Positions 18,847 to 29,699 of a stretch of 64,000 bases of DNA are shown here, one piece after another; position 1 is the stretch's first letter, and each line of letters begins with the position of its first letter. A program made the position numbers and the translations under genes. The stretch comes from Hydra vulgaris. Taxonomy: Eukaryota; Cnidaria; Hydrozoa; Anthoathecata; Hydridae. The stretch lies in contig NC_088926.1 of NCBI RefSeq assembly GCF_038396675.1, forward strand, positions 34,403,001-34,467,000, given 5' to 3'. Below the pieces are notes generated by a model. That model saw nothing but the letters and a program-made list of their open reading frames with translations. It had not been told where the DNA came from and made no database searches.

Positions 18847-19023
18847 CATGGCCGACTACACGGCTTACGAAATGTGGGGGAGGGGGGGGGGGGTACAATC
18901 GCAAATTTCAAAAAAAAATCCTCTATATCTAGAATTTTCTTTTTTAAAAAAAAGGTCCTTCAGAAAATAAGTGTTGAGGGGGAGGAACACGTGCCCCCGG
19001 CCCCCCTGGTGTCGTCGGCCCTG
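18847..19023. mobile_element. Probable hAT-type MITE
   Basis: The left end CATGGCCGACTACACGG and the right end, reversed, CAGGGCCGACGACACCAG are alike. The interior is G-rich (poly-G at about 18877-18892). No clean 8-base target duplication is seen. Confidence 0.45.
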
Positions 19024-19345
19024 ACATGATCTGAATGCTAGATGCTTTATCCGGATATAGGGAACAAGTTTAAAATTAAAATAGCCTGAAATAACTGAAA
19101 AATGTTTAAAATCCAATTTCTTCATTTGGTAAACAAACAAAAAAAATTATTTTTTGAAGAGCAGGTGTTGCTCTTATTAAACCAAGGGGACTAGATTTTT
19201 ATCAGGAGCGAGCGCTCTATCAATTTCACTGTGGATATTTTCAACCTTTTGTATACTAGAATTCCCTTTTGATTTTTAGGTTACATATCAAAAACCAAAA
19301 ATTATCATCACGGTAACCAAGAACAGTCAGATCAGTCTCTAAAAA

Positions 19346-19401
19346 AATATATATATATGTATATATATATGTATATATATATGTATATATATATATATAA
19401 T

Positions 19402-19500
<99 letters not shown>

Positions 19501-19520
19501 GTATACATATATATATATAT
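19346..19520. repeat. (TA)n microsatellite
   Basis: TA units with TATG interruptions on the left side. Predicted frames are artefacts. Confidence 0.95.
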
Positions 19521-19776
19521 ATACTTACACATATATATACAAATATATATGTAAATAAATAGATATGTATACTAGGGTGATTCAGATTGTAATAGAATAA
19601 AAAAAAGTTCACAAAAAGCATTCTCCTCAAGGTTCCCTGAGTTCCTTTATCACCTAGGATCATGTGTACCAAAAATTAGACTAAAAGAAACAATTTTAGG
19701 GGTTGCCATATTTTACAAGATGAATTAACCATTGGTAAAATTTTGTGATTCTCTCAAATTTGCAAATTTGTTTTTT

Positions 19777-19781
<5 letters not shown>

Positions 19782-19834
<53 letters not shown>
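19782..19834. repeat. (TA)n microsatellite
   Basis: About 26 TA units just before the 325-codon frame, inside the TIR element. Confidence 0.95.
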
Positions 19835-19838
<4 letters not shown>

Positions 19839-19851
19839 AATAGAAATTAAT

Positions 19852-20829
19852 ATGGCAACCACTAGATCTTCTGCTGTGGTGTGGCTTGTTGGTAAACCTA
19901 CACAAACTCTGTCGACTGCCAGACTTCCTTCAAGAGGGGATTTTCTTCGAAGGTTGCTCTTCCATCATACAGAAGAGAAAAAAAGTATTTGGGCAACAAT
20001 TGAAGCAGTTCTTGTTATATGGGAGAGAGGAAGAATTCCAACTCAAAGAATTGACAATGCAGAAAGAAAGTTAAAAAAACTTTATGACGAATATCTGTTG
20101 CTGAAAAAACACCGACGATCAAAATTGGACAGCTGTCAAATGAAAGAAGGACTTTTCCATGCTGACCTTGAAGAACTTTTTGATATATCAACCAAAAAAG
20201 CATCAGAAGTTATGAAAAACGTTGAAGATAAAGCATTTTTACATCAGCAGCAAGAAGATCCATTAAGTTGTAGCATGACAAGAATTGATCGGAATTTAAC
20301 AGCTAGGGAGGCACGGAAACGAGTCCGAGAAACTAAAACGGAAATGAGGCGTCGAAGCAGTAAAGCGGAACTGATGGAAAAAACAGAACTTATTTCTTCT
20401 TCATCTGCAGTTGACATAATGAGTGAAAGTAGCTCAAGTTCCTCGGATGATGATGAATATCAGACTCCTTCCGCTTCTAGCATACTGAGCACAAGTGGTT
20501 CAAAGAAAAAGAAGATGAAAGTTCTAACAAATAATGTTGTATCGTCACTTGATCGTGTTAATATTTCTGATCGCCGTGCACTATTCGTGGTTGGAACAGT
20601 TGCTCAGGCTCTTGGTGACTCTCTAAAAGATTTATCATTGTCGTACAGCACAATCCGCAGAGAAAGGCGATCTGTTCGTGAAGCGCTGACTACAGCTGAC
20701 AAGGTTGATTTCTCTCCTGATGATCCAATTCTTCTGCATTGGGATGAAAAGCTCGTTTTCTTTCTTTCTCTTTTTCTGCACCGCAGAACTTTTCGACCTA
20801 ATTTTGAAGAATGGCAAAAAAAAAGCTGA
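19852..20829 (+). pseudogene. Multi-copy cnidarian-type protein of unknown function, internally deleted copy
   Basis: The 325-codon frame starts at the ATG in MATTRSSAVVWLVGKPTQ, just after a (TA)n tract. It has a charged helical part (RIDNAERKLKKLYDEYLLLK, about 66-85), an acidic Ser tract (about 192-202) followed by SGSKKKKMK (a possible nuclear signal), and ends normally at LLHWDEKL. After that the sequence jumps to the far C-terminal part of the same family, in another frame: KKAESILMK, stop, then FEMKHKVRQMKVVNDCAERG at 20878-20937 and ASKSTLI at 21040-21060. I recognise this as a repeated family in Hydra-like genomes with no assigned function. Several hundred central codons appear lost. 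Confidence 0.65.
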
Positions 20830-21396
20830 ATCAATTTTAATGAAATAATCTTCAGAGTGGAAATGGATTCAACATATTTTGAAATGAAGCACAAGGTTCG
20901 TCAAATGAAGGTCGTCAACGATTGCGCGGAACGAGGCATGGCACTTATAACACCCTTCAACAAAAGCGTTACGAAAGATGAAAACCAAAAGCAGTTTCTT
21001 CTTTGATTGGTTGATCTTCACCGGAAGGAACTTCCAATTGCATCAAAGTCTACACTGATAAAGATGACTGTTGAATAATGAAAATGATAGATATATTATT
21101 GCCTAATGTAAGTACATAGTAGTACAATACTATATTATTGTTTGTTTAACATTAAACATCCACAATCCACTACATAATAATAAATAATTGATAATAAATA
21201 ATTAAAAAAATAATTTTTTTTTTACTTTTTTAACCTCATTCGAAAATGTGACAAAACATGGCAACCCCTAAATATTATCCGATTTGATTCAAACTTTGGA
21301 AAATAATTACTATTGTCATATAGAACAAGGGCAAGCTTGAGGACAACTAAAGTTTTGAACCTAAAAATTTCGCATCACCCTAATGTATACATGTAT

Positions 21397-21397
<1 letters not shown>

Positions 21398-21474
<77 letters not shown>

Positions 21475-21488
21475 TGTGTGTGTGTGTG
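21398..21488. repeat. (TG)n microsatellite
   Basis: About 45 TG units with one TATG interruption, directly outside the right end of the TIR element. Confidence 0.97.
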
Positions 21489-21539
21489 AACAATAACATA
21501 TTTTACCTTAAAAGTTTTGTTGTTGTTCTTCTGTAATAA

Positions 21540-22320
21540 AAATATCCGTCAGATATAGTTAGGTATGCGGAAATCGCGTTTTACGGAACCGGTTAATGTA
21601 CTAAAATTTTGTGCAATGCTTTTTGAAGATTGATTTTAGAGATAGAGGTTGTTCCAAATTTTGTTGACTTATTTTTTAGAATTTCATATAGACATAGATA
21701 TTTTTTCAAAATTAGAATGATTTAACTTGAATAATATGTGTCTTCTGATTACAATGACGAATTTTATAAGTGGGTTTATTGGTATTTAAAACTGTTATTT
21801 ACTTTCTCTATTGAGCAAATATTGAAGATAAAGCCTGACAAATTCTTTTGAGACACTCGAGTATGCTCATTTTTTATGTTCCAGCCAAATTTTGTTGCCA
21901 AATTCAGAGACGGTGATATCCTATTTGGACGCACAATTTTGGTACCTAATTTTCTTTTTTCTATAATCTTGTACAGACTTTTGTTGATTTATTTTTCGGA
22001 ATTTCATACCAACATAGATATTTTTTAAAAACTTGAATGAATAAACTTTAATAATATGTGTTTTTTGATTGAAATAATGAACTTTATAAGTAGATTTGTT
22101 GATATTTAAAAGTTTTGGCAAAACGGTTCTTTATTTTCTGCATCAAGGAATTATTGAAGATAAAGCTGACAAACTCTCAATTTTTCTGACACTCGAGTTA
22201 GCACATTTTTTATGTTCTTGCCAAATTTCGTTGCCAGATTCAAAGGCGGTGGTACCCTATTTAGGCGCACAATTTTGGTTTTTTTTTAATCATTTGCGGG
22301 GAGGAGGGGGGTAGTACGAG
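21540..22320. repeat. Diverged direct duplication, non-coding
   Basis: Blocks near 21655-21960 and 21975-22290 repeat TTGTTGACTTATTTTT, AATTTCATA, GTGTYTTTTGATT, ATTGAAGATAAAGC and GGCGCACAATTTTGGT-like text. The unit is about 320 bases. No protein signal; the nature is unknown. Confidence 0.6.
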
Positions 22321-22575
22321 ATAAAATTATTTGCAGGGTAAACTTTATCATTATTGATAATCACATTGTTACATTTTAATAACAATAACAATAAACTATT
22401 ATTTAATAACAATAATAACTTTTTAACTTAAAAAAGTTTTTATTATTGTTTGTTTATATTATTACTGTCATAATTAATAATTTTATAATGTTGCTTTATT
22501 TGGATAAAATGAGTGAAAAGTTAAATTGTAAGAATTTTATTAATTTCATTTTGAAATTTATTTGTTGATTTTTGA

Positions 22576-24534
22576 ATGGAAACAGTAAAACTAACAGTAA
22601 TACTATTATTACTAGTAATAATTATTAGAGTAAATGAAATCAATTATAAAAACTACAAACGACTCTTTGAGTCAATTATAAAAAGATCAAAAAAAAACTA
22701 CTATTCAGATCAACTAAAAAAGCATTCAAATGATCCTCAAGGTACTTGGCGCATAATTAACGAAGTTATTGGTAAAAATAATCCAGAGAGAAATAATTTT
22801 CCGAAAATTCTTAAATTCAAAGACAACTATGTTATAGAAAAAGAATTAGTGGCTGAAGCACTTAATAAATTTTTTATTAATATTGGTCCGTCTTTAGCAT
22901 CAAAAATTGAATCCTCTAAGATCAACTTTGATGCATACTTAGTCTCTAATAAAACTAATATTATGCCTAATGATAATCTAACTGAAGAAGAATTACTATG
23001 GGCAGTCTCTTCGATTAAGCCCAAAAAAAGTATAGGCGTCGACAATATAAGTGGTAACATCATTATAAATTCAATAAAACTGATTACAATCCCGCTTTTG
23101 TGCATCTTCAACTTATCTTTAAAAGAGGGAGTTTTTCCAGAAAAAATAAAAATTGCTAGGGTGGTCCCTATTTTCAAATCAGGCGATCCTAGTGACGTTA
23201 CTAATTATAGGCCGATCTCTGTTCTTACATGTATTTCAAAAGTTCTTGAACGAATTATGTATAATAGACTCTATTCTTTCTTAATCCAAAATAATATTTT
23301 GTACAATAAACAATTTGGTTTTAAATCTGGTCATTCTACTGATCACGCAATCTTACATCTTGTCCACGATATATTTAAAGGTTTCAATGAAAAAAAATAT
23401 ACTTTAGGTGTTTTCATAGATCTAAGTAAAGCCTTTGATACTGTCGATCATTTAATTCTTTTGTCCAAACTCGAGTTCTATGGCATCAAAAATTCTAACT
23501 TGGCTTGGTTTAAAAGTTACTTGTCTAATAGGAAGCAATATATATCTTACGATGGTGGTAAAACGGATAATATGATTATTACATGCGGTGTTCCCCAGGG
23601 ATCAGTTCTAGGGCCCCTTTTGTTTCTAATTTATGTCAATGACTTATATAAATTTTCTAATATTTTAAACACAACTTTATTCGCCGATAATACGAATTTG
23701 TTTTATTCTCATGAAGACATTAATATTTTATTTTTAACAGTTAACAAAGAACTTGATAACCTAACCCAATGGTTTAAAGCCAATAAATTATCTTTAAACA
23801 TTACTAAAACTAAATACACATTATTCCATCGTGTTCATAAAAAAGAAAATATTCCACTTAAACTTCCAAATCTTTTTATTGATAAAAATATAATAAAAAG
23901 GGAAATATCGTCAAAGTTTTTGGGCGTAATACTCGATGAAAATGTTACATGGAGAGAACATATAAGTGTTGTTGAGAATAAGGTTTCTAAAAATATTGGT
24001 ATACTGTATAAAGCTAAACAGGTCTTAAACCAATCTTGTCTTAAATACATATACTTTTCATTTATACACTGTTACCTAAACTATGCTAACATTGCTTGGT
24101 GCAGCACCAATGTTACAAAGCTAAGTAAACTTCTATGTAAACAAAAACACGCCATTAGGATTATTACAAATGAAAATCGCTTCTCTCATTCAAAAATACT
24201 TTTTAGTAAACTTAATATTCTAAATGTTTATAATTTAAATCTCTATCATGTTCTTATATTTATGTTTAAACTTGATAAAAAAATGGCACCATATTTATTC
24301 AACTCTTTATTCAAAAAAATAAATCACATATACAGCACAAGATTTTCAAATAATAACTATACTCAATCCAAAACCTACTATTCTGCCACTAAATACTCAA
24401 TCACAAACCGAGGACCTAAGCTCTGGAATACACTTTTAAATAATGATCTTAAACCAATTTCTTCGCTTAATCAATTTAAGACTAAACTTAAGCAAAATCT
24501 TTTATTAAATGACAATGAACTAAATTTCTTCTGA
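22576..24534 (+). CDS. CR1/Jockey-superfamily LINE reverse transcriptase, 5'-truncated
   Basis: 652 codons without a stop. After a short non-homologous start, it has NYKRLFESIIKRSKKNYY (about 27-43), then RT blocks: SIGVDNISG, ARVVPIFKSGDPSDVTNYRP (about 194-213), KQFGFKSGHSTDHAI, GVFIDLSKAFDTVDH (about 280-294), GVPQGSVLGPLLFLIYVNDL (about 338-357) and the active-site box FADN (369-372). The C-terminal part ends NRGPKLWNTL. The endonuclease is absent, as in 5'-truncated LINE insertions. The FADD box is changed to FADN by one base (codon 23689-23691), so catalysis is probably lost. The otherwise intact frame suggests a fairly young insertion. Confidence 0.93.
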   Translation: METVKLTVILLLLVIIIRVNEINYKNYKRLFESIIKRSKKNYYSDQLKKHSNDPQGTWRIINEVIGKNNPERNNFPKILKFKDNYVIEKELVAEALNKFFINIGPSLASKIESSKINFDAYLVSNKTNIMPNDNLTEEELLWAVSSIKPKKSIGVDNISGNIIINSIKLITIPLLCIFNLSLKEGVFPEKIKIARVVPIFKSGDPSDVTNYRPISVLTCISKVLERIMYNRLYSFLIQNNILYNKQFGFKSGHSTDHAILHLVHDIFKGFNEKKYTLGVFIDLSKAFDTVDHLILLSKLEFYGIKNSNLAWFKSYLSNRKQYISYDGGKTDNMIITCGVPQGSVLGPLLFLIYVNDLYKFSNILNTTLFADNTNLFYSHEDINILFLTVNKELDNLTQWFKANKLSLNITKTKYTLFHRVHKKENIPLKLPNLFIDKNIIKREISSKFLGVILDENVTWREHISVVENKVSKNIGILYKAKQVLNQSCLKYIYFSFIHCYLNYANIAWCSTNVTKLSKLLCKQKHAIRIITNENRFSHSKILFSKLNILNVYNLNLYHVLIFMFKLDKKMAPYLFNSLFKKINHIYSTRFSNNNYTQSKTYYSATKYSITNRGPKLWNTLLNNDLKPISSLNQFKTKLKQNLLLNDNELNFF

Positions 24535-24985
24535 AGCGTTTAAAATGAGAGTACTATTATTAATGATTTAGTATTAATAATTGTTTATTACTAAGATTGT
24601 CTATTCTAATACATAAATATGATAAATAATCTTGTCTCTAGTCTTGTTTCTGTTTATTTATTTTTTTTTGTTTTGTCTTTTTTTTTTTTTTTGTTTGTTT
24701 GTTTTTTTTTTCTTCTTTATTGTTGGTCTTTTTAGTAAGTAAAGTAAACTTAAGCGTTAATAAAAAAAAATAATTTATAGCATATGTAACTTTTACGGTT
24801 TTTATTAGCATTGTAATTTACGGTATATTTATTACGGGGCTTAGTGATAAGGCAACTATAGTCTTCTTTTTGCCCCTGTCATATATTGTTTTTTATTCAT
24901 GAACATTGTTATTGTAAATACTATTAACGACGAAATATATAATGAAAAAAAAAAAAAAAAAAAAAAAAGTATTATTATTATTAGA
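24535..24985 (+). mobile_element. 3' UTR and tail of the LINE at 22576
   Basis: AT-rich trailer with ATTACGGGGCTTAGTGATAA, then GACGAAATATATAATG, then an A run of about 25 (24944-24968) and TATTATTATTATT. This is typical of a CR1-type 3' end. Confidence 0.7.
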
Positions 24986-25476
24986 TTTCTATTAGAGTAA
25001 AATTATTAATAGGCCTACCAGATACGCCCTGAGGGTGTAGGACAGTGTTAATGTGTAGGCTATTCTTATATCTATCTATTGAAACTAAGTTTTTGGCATA
25101 TATATATATATGAGTTGACAAAGTTATAATAATTTTAGTTATAAAGAACTTTATTTTGACCACAGTTTTATCAACAAATCCATATATATAAAAATCGGTA
25201 CTTAAAACGTCATAACTTTTTGTAGAATCGCTCAATTTTAATAATTTTTTCACTTCTAAAATTTTCAATAAAAGCTCTTTCTAATGATATATAACAATCT
25301 AGAATTTAATTAATAAAAAAATTTCATGTAGCATACCTTGTATAGTAAGTAAATTTTTCTTTTTTTACTGATTTATTTGTTAAAAATAAATATTTTATCC
25401 ATAAAAAGAAAAAAAATTGATCTAACTCAATTTTTTGATTTGTGGAGAACAAAATAGGTCTAACCTCGCAATATTA

Positions 25477-26450
25477 ATGTCAACTAAAAAAATTAATTCT
25501 TCATCCGGACAAAAATCTAAACGTGAATTGTGGAATGAAACTTCAATGGAGGAAGTAATATTAAAGGTAAGCAATGGTAGCCTGCTGTTAAGTAAAGCCA
25601 GCAAAGAGTGTGATGTACCACGGCAGGCTCTCTTCCGTCGTATAAATAACATAAACAAGTTTGCAAACGACTGTAAGAAGCACTTTTGCAGGTTTTATAA
25701 TACTTTTGATAAAGAGTTAGAGGAAGACAAATCACAGTTTCAATTATAACAAATGATATGAAAACTTGGTTTTTTAATCCTAAATGGGCAATCTTCTCAG
25801 ACACATATATTAAAGTTTTAGATTATGCAATACAGTATGGTATTAAAATGCTATCTTTACCTCCTCACAAACTCACTGTTTAAAGTCATTAGATGTAGCT
25901 TACTTTAAGCCATTACAAACTTACTAAGACCAATTTATATCAACTTGGTTACAAACTCAACCAGGGTATGTATTTATTGAATATCAAGGAAGCAACAGTT
26001 GGTACAGCCTGTAAGTATGAGATCTGTCCATATAATTCTAATCAGGGCTGTCCCAAAGAGGTCTCTCATGGGGGAGGGATGACGTTAGTGTTTTTTGTTA
26101 CATAGAAACTCACACAAAAAAAGGGTCCGCCATATTTAACATTTGCCAACTTTACTTCAAAACTTGTCAACTTAAATGCTAAATGTACAAATGTGCCAAC
26201 TCAAACACATATATAACAGCTTGGGAGGGGGGGAGGGACAACCCTGCACCCACCGTTCGGGAAGGCCCTGATTTTAATGTGTTTAGAGACCGTGGTATCT
26301 CTCCATCAGTTGCTAATGAAAGACCGGTTGACCAAGTTGCTTGTGACAATTTAACTACAATACATTTTTCTATTCAAAGATGTACATCTTATAGCATTGA
26401 TTTGATAAACAGTAAATCTTTTGCATCTCGAAACTGTAATTCAACTTAAG
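25477..26450 (+). pseudogene. pogo/psq-type (HTH_psq plus DDE_1) transposase, broken and split by a MITE
   Basis: The ATG at 25477 starts MSTKKINSSSGQKSKRELWN. A psq-type helix-turn-helix follows (TSMEEVILKVSNGSLLLSKA, VPRQALFRRINNIN; 25540-25660). After an internal deletion, the DDE domain C-terminal part appears at 25850-26030 (SLPPH, SLDVAYFKPLQTYYDQF, STWLQTQPGYVF). The frame runs to EICPYN at the MITE and resumes beyond it as NVFRDRGISPSVANERP. Such proteins (jerky/Tigger-like) bind and cut DNA at TA targets. Stops and frame changes make this copy inactive. Confidence 0.75.
26043..26270. mobile_element. 228-bp hAT-type MITE inserted in the pogo-like transposase
   Basis: The ends are CAGGGCTGTCC and GGCCCTG. 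Flanks ATTCTAAT (26035-26042) and ATTTTAAT (26271-26278) form an 8-base target duplication with one mismatch. A second copy starts at 63772, with shared interior text such as AATGTACAAATGTGCCAACT and CATATATAACAGCTT. Confidence 0.85.
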
Positions 26451-26499
26451 CCACATTACTCTCTAGATTAGAAATCTGCAACTTATCTGAAGGTTAGGC

Positions 26500-27650
26500 T
26501 GGTGCACACACTGCACAACCACGCATCGCCCAGTAAGTTAAACTACAAATTTTAATTAAATTACTTAGTTTTTTTATCTTTATCAAATATTTTATTGTTA
26601 AACAGATAAGACTGTCTTCATAAAAAAATCAAATGAATATTGTTATCATTCAGTGAACTCTAATTTATTTCTATTTCCTTATAGATATAATATTATCTAG
26701 ACATTTGAGTGTTACTGACACTTTTTTTGTTTCCAACAGCCCCAGTTACAAATAACAAGGTAAAAAAAGAAGAAGAACAGGCATACAAATATTAGTATTA
26801 TTCCCATTCAAACAAAAATTACCTTAACAGCAGAATGCAAAAGAAAAATATCATTGTAAATAAGAAAGTTACTAAATTAGAGTCAAAATTTTTATTTGCT
26901 TATATGTTTTTTTTTTATTTGTTACATTTGTCAAATAAAATGCATATCTTGCATTAAAAAAAAAAACTCATTTTAGGAAATTGGTTCCCTAAAATGAGAC
27001 GGTTGGGTGTGTTGAAAGTATAGCAATTTTAGGTATTTTATGTTTTTACCTAAAATTTGCTCAAAAAAGATGCTCAATATAGGCAACCTTTCCCTACAGA
27101 TCAAATAAAAACTATTTTTTTAAATTTTTTTTAAGAAACCTCATATAATTGAAAAAAAAATTATTTTATTCTACCGTTCTATCCATTAAACACTTAAAAA
27201 GCAGCCACACACAAAAAAAAGCAATTAAAAAACAATTAGTTGATGAAGTATTTTTTATTCCTGTGATAAACTTACTCGTGAGTCATTTAAAAGTTCTGGA
27301 GATTGAATTCAGTTTTTGGTGCAATTGACTTGGTTTGCTGCTAGTATTGTTATTTGATTTACTTGCTGCTTGTCCTTAAAGTTAAGCTTAGGTTTTTCTT
27401 AACCTACTTCATTTGCTTTTCAGCCCCCCATTAAATTAAGAAACAACGTTCTTGTTTTTAAAAAATTTTCAATTTTTTGAATATTTCAAGTTTATTGAGA
27501 CACCTCCCATGAATCTTAGCACGTCTACATTTTTTAAGTTTTTTGTGTCAAATATTGGATGCAAAACATTTGTTGCAAAGTTGAGGCATGCGGTTGCAAT
27601 GAAAACCTTGCAATAAATTTCTGGGGTCCTGTGTTGTAATTTTTTGGGGC
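26500..27650. other. Non-coding, with a hairpin
   Basis: No gene seen. A hairpin CTCATTTTAGG...CCTAAAATGAG spans about 26967-26998. The far end may belong to the hAT relict that follows. Confidence 0.4.
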
Positions 27651-27689
27651 TTTAAAATTCATTTCTCTTTGGTGTTGTTTTTAAAAATA

Positions 27690-29697
27690 AAATTATAAAT
27701 CAATTTTTCTAGCCGTTCGCTTGCAAACTTATATCATTATAATCAATTGTTCTGGTAGTTGCATTTTCTATCGATAGTATTGCAAACCCTGAAAGTCTTT
27801 CCTATGACATTGTCAACTGAAAACAATTTCTAATTAACTTTTGTTTTGAAAACGATTGTTAAAAATGAACAAATACCCATTACTGTTGCTCATTGTGAAT
27901 CATCATTTTCACAATTGCTAAAATTATTCGATACATAACACATACATTAGGATATAATTCTTCAAATTCCTAATTTCTTTCTGAAATAAACTCCGAGTTC
28001 TCTAAAATAGTATAACTATCTTCTAAAATATATCTTAAAAAAGCTCGTTGGTTTTTAAGTTCCACCTCTTCAACATCATCTTATGAATGTCTGATCAAAT
28101 TTGTACCATTAGTATTGAACTCATTTGTATTCATACTTACTAGCTATATTATCGAAAAGAGAACCAAAAACTTGATTTTAAAAGTTATACAAATCATTCT
28201 TGCAAAGAATCTTTTACCATATCAATTAGTTTATTAAAATAAGATTGTTTAAATTTATCTTCAGCAGTTTAAGTTAGATAGTTACACTCATCATCAATTT
28301 TAGAAATGAGGTCATATATATCAATATCATCACAGCATTCAATTGGTTTAATTTCTTCATTTGGTATATCATCTATATCATCATATTTCTTATTTGTTTT
28401 TATTTTATAGTCTGTATAAAAACAATAGTCTTCCGATTTCTTGAGATTACTCTTGGTTTTGGTAAACTAGGTTCTGGTGATTTATCAAGACAGTGTTTCT
28501 ACTTTTTAATATTTGAGTATCTAGTAAGATACTCAAATATTTTTAATATTTGAGTATCGGATAAGACAGTTCACTCTGCAAACCCGTATATTTCTACCAA
28601 CGTACTTGTACTTTTTTTTATATAACCTGTTCAAAATTGTTTTTGTAAATTTCGATCACTTATATACAATACCACTTTTACAACACAAAATCATTCGTCA
28701 CCTGTGTTTTTACTTTATTAAACACATCTTCATTGAGATGCATGTTCTTGTTCTGCGTTTTATGTAAAATTCTAGAATTCTCCATTTATACGTTGATTCA
28801 AGATAATTCTTCTAAGATTCATGTCGAGATAAATGTATTTCTGTTTTTGCATATCATAATTTCCACAAAGTTAAGTGTATTTTTATCTAAATAAATGAAA
28901 ACAGATGGAAATTTATTTTGTTGAGTTAAAATATACAATTTCTTAATTCTTTTTGGCCATTTTTCATCTGTTGATAAAAAAAGTGTCACTTACATCAACA
29001 TCTTCTTTTTTTGGTAAATTTCTACCAAAAATATCTGTTTTTCATTGTGAATCTCAGCATGCGTCAAGTAGCAGGATTTAATATATCAAAATCTGACTCT
29101 TGACAAAATACTGCTCTCTATTTGTGGATTATTATTCATTTCTGAAATATTGTCAGCTGTAATATTCTCAATTTTAACGCTTTTGGATCCTGATTTAATG
29201 TTTCAAATAGTATCGCGATTTTAATTAACTGTATGGTATCGCTTGCATGTTTTAATTTCTTATCTGGAATTGTTATTTAATTAAATCTCGCGTGGTATCT
29301 TATTTCGTATAGTATAGTCTTTTGTTTTGTGTTTAACAATAAACAACTAAAGTAAACTAACCACCATTCATTATACCTCTAATAACATTATTAACTAAAT
29401 ATTATTAAGTAAACCTCTAAAAAACAATCTTGTATTTTGTAAATAATAAATTCAAAAGGTCACGTTTTCATTTTTTTTTCTTATCATGACTATACGACCA
29501 TTCTATACCATGCGACTCTTTTTATTATCGGTATCGTGTTGTTAATAACAAACGATAAGAGACCATCCTTTTCAGGATCTGCTTACACCATATCGATTAT
29601 CTAGTATCTAGTCTTTAATATTTGGAGCCCCTAAAAATAGGGGGTTTAGTGCAATTGCACTTGTTGCACTTGCGGTAGTACGGCTCTGATTGCAATT
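27690..29697 (-). mobile_element. Decayed hAT (ZMYM1-like) element
   Basis: Minus-strand frames give the acidic central region (DDIDDIPNEEIKPIECCDDI; about 28380-28280), KNQRAFLRYILEDSYTI (about 28065-28010) and the dimerisation end SFSKQKLIRN, then ERLSGFAILSIENATTRTID (27860-27730). The right terminus may be the CAGAGCCG-type end, reversed, at about 29690. Stops are frequent. The left end is not located. Confidence 0.6.
28504..28558. repeat. Three alternating copies of an 18-bp palindrome arm
   Basis: TTTTAATATTTGAGTATC at 28504, its complement at 28528 and the same arm again at 28541 form two overlapping hairpins. Confidence 0.85.
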
Positions 29698-29699
29698 GT

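Larger units (their letters stand above)
19573..21382 (+). mobile_element. TIR element carrying the 325-codon frame
   Basis: The ends read TAGGGTGATTC and, reversed, TAGGGTGATGC (10 of 11 bases alike) around a 1.8 kb unit with a (TA)n tract, one long frame and decayed 3' coding sequence. A TA target duplication is possible but cannot be separated from the terminal TA. This suggests that the lineage-expanded protein inside is carried by a DNA transposon. The copy is internally deleted. Confidence 0.55.
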
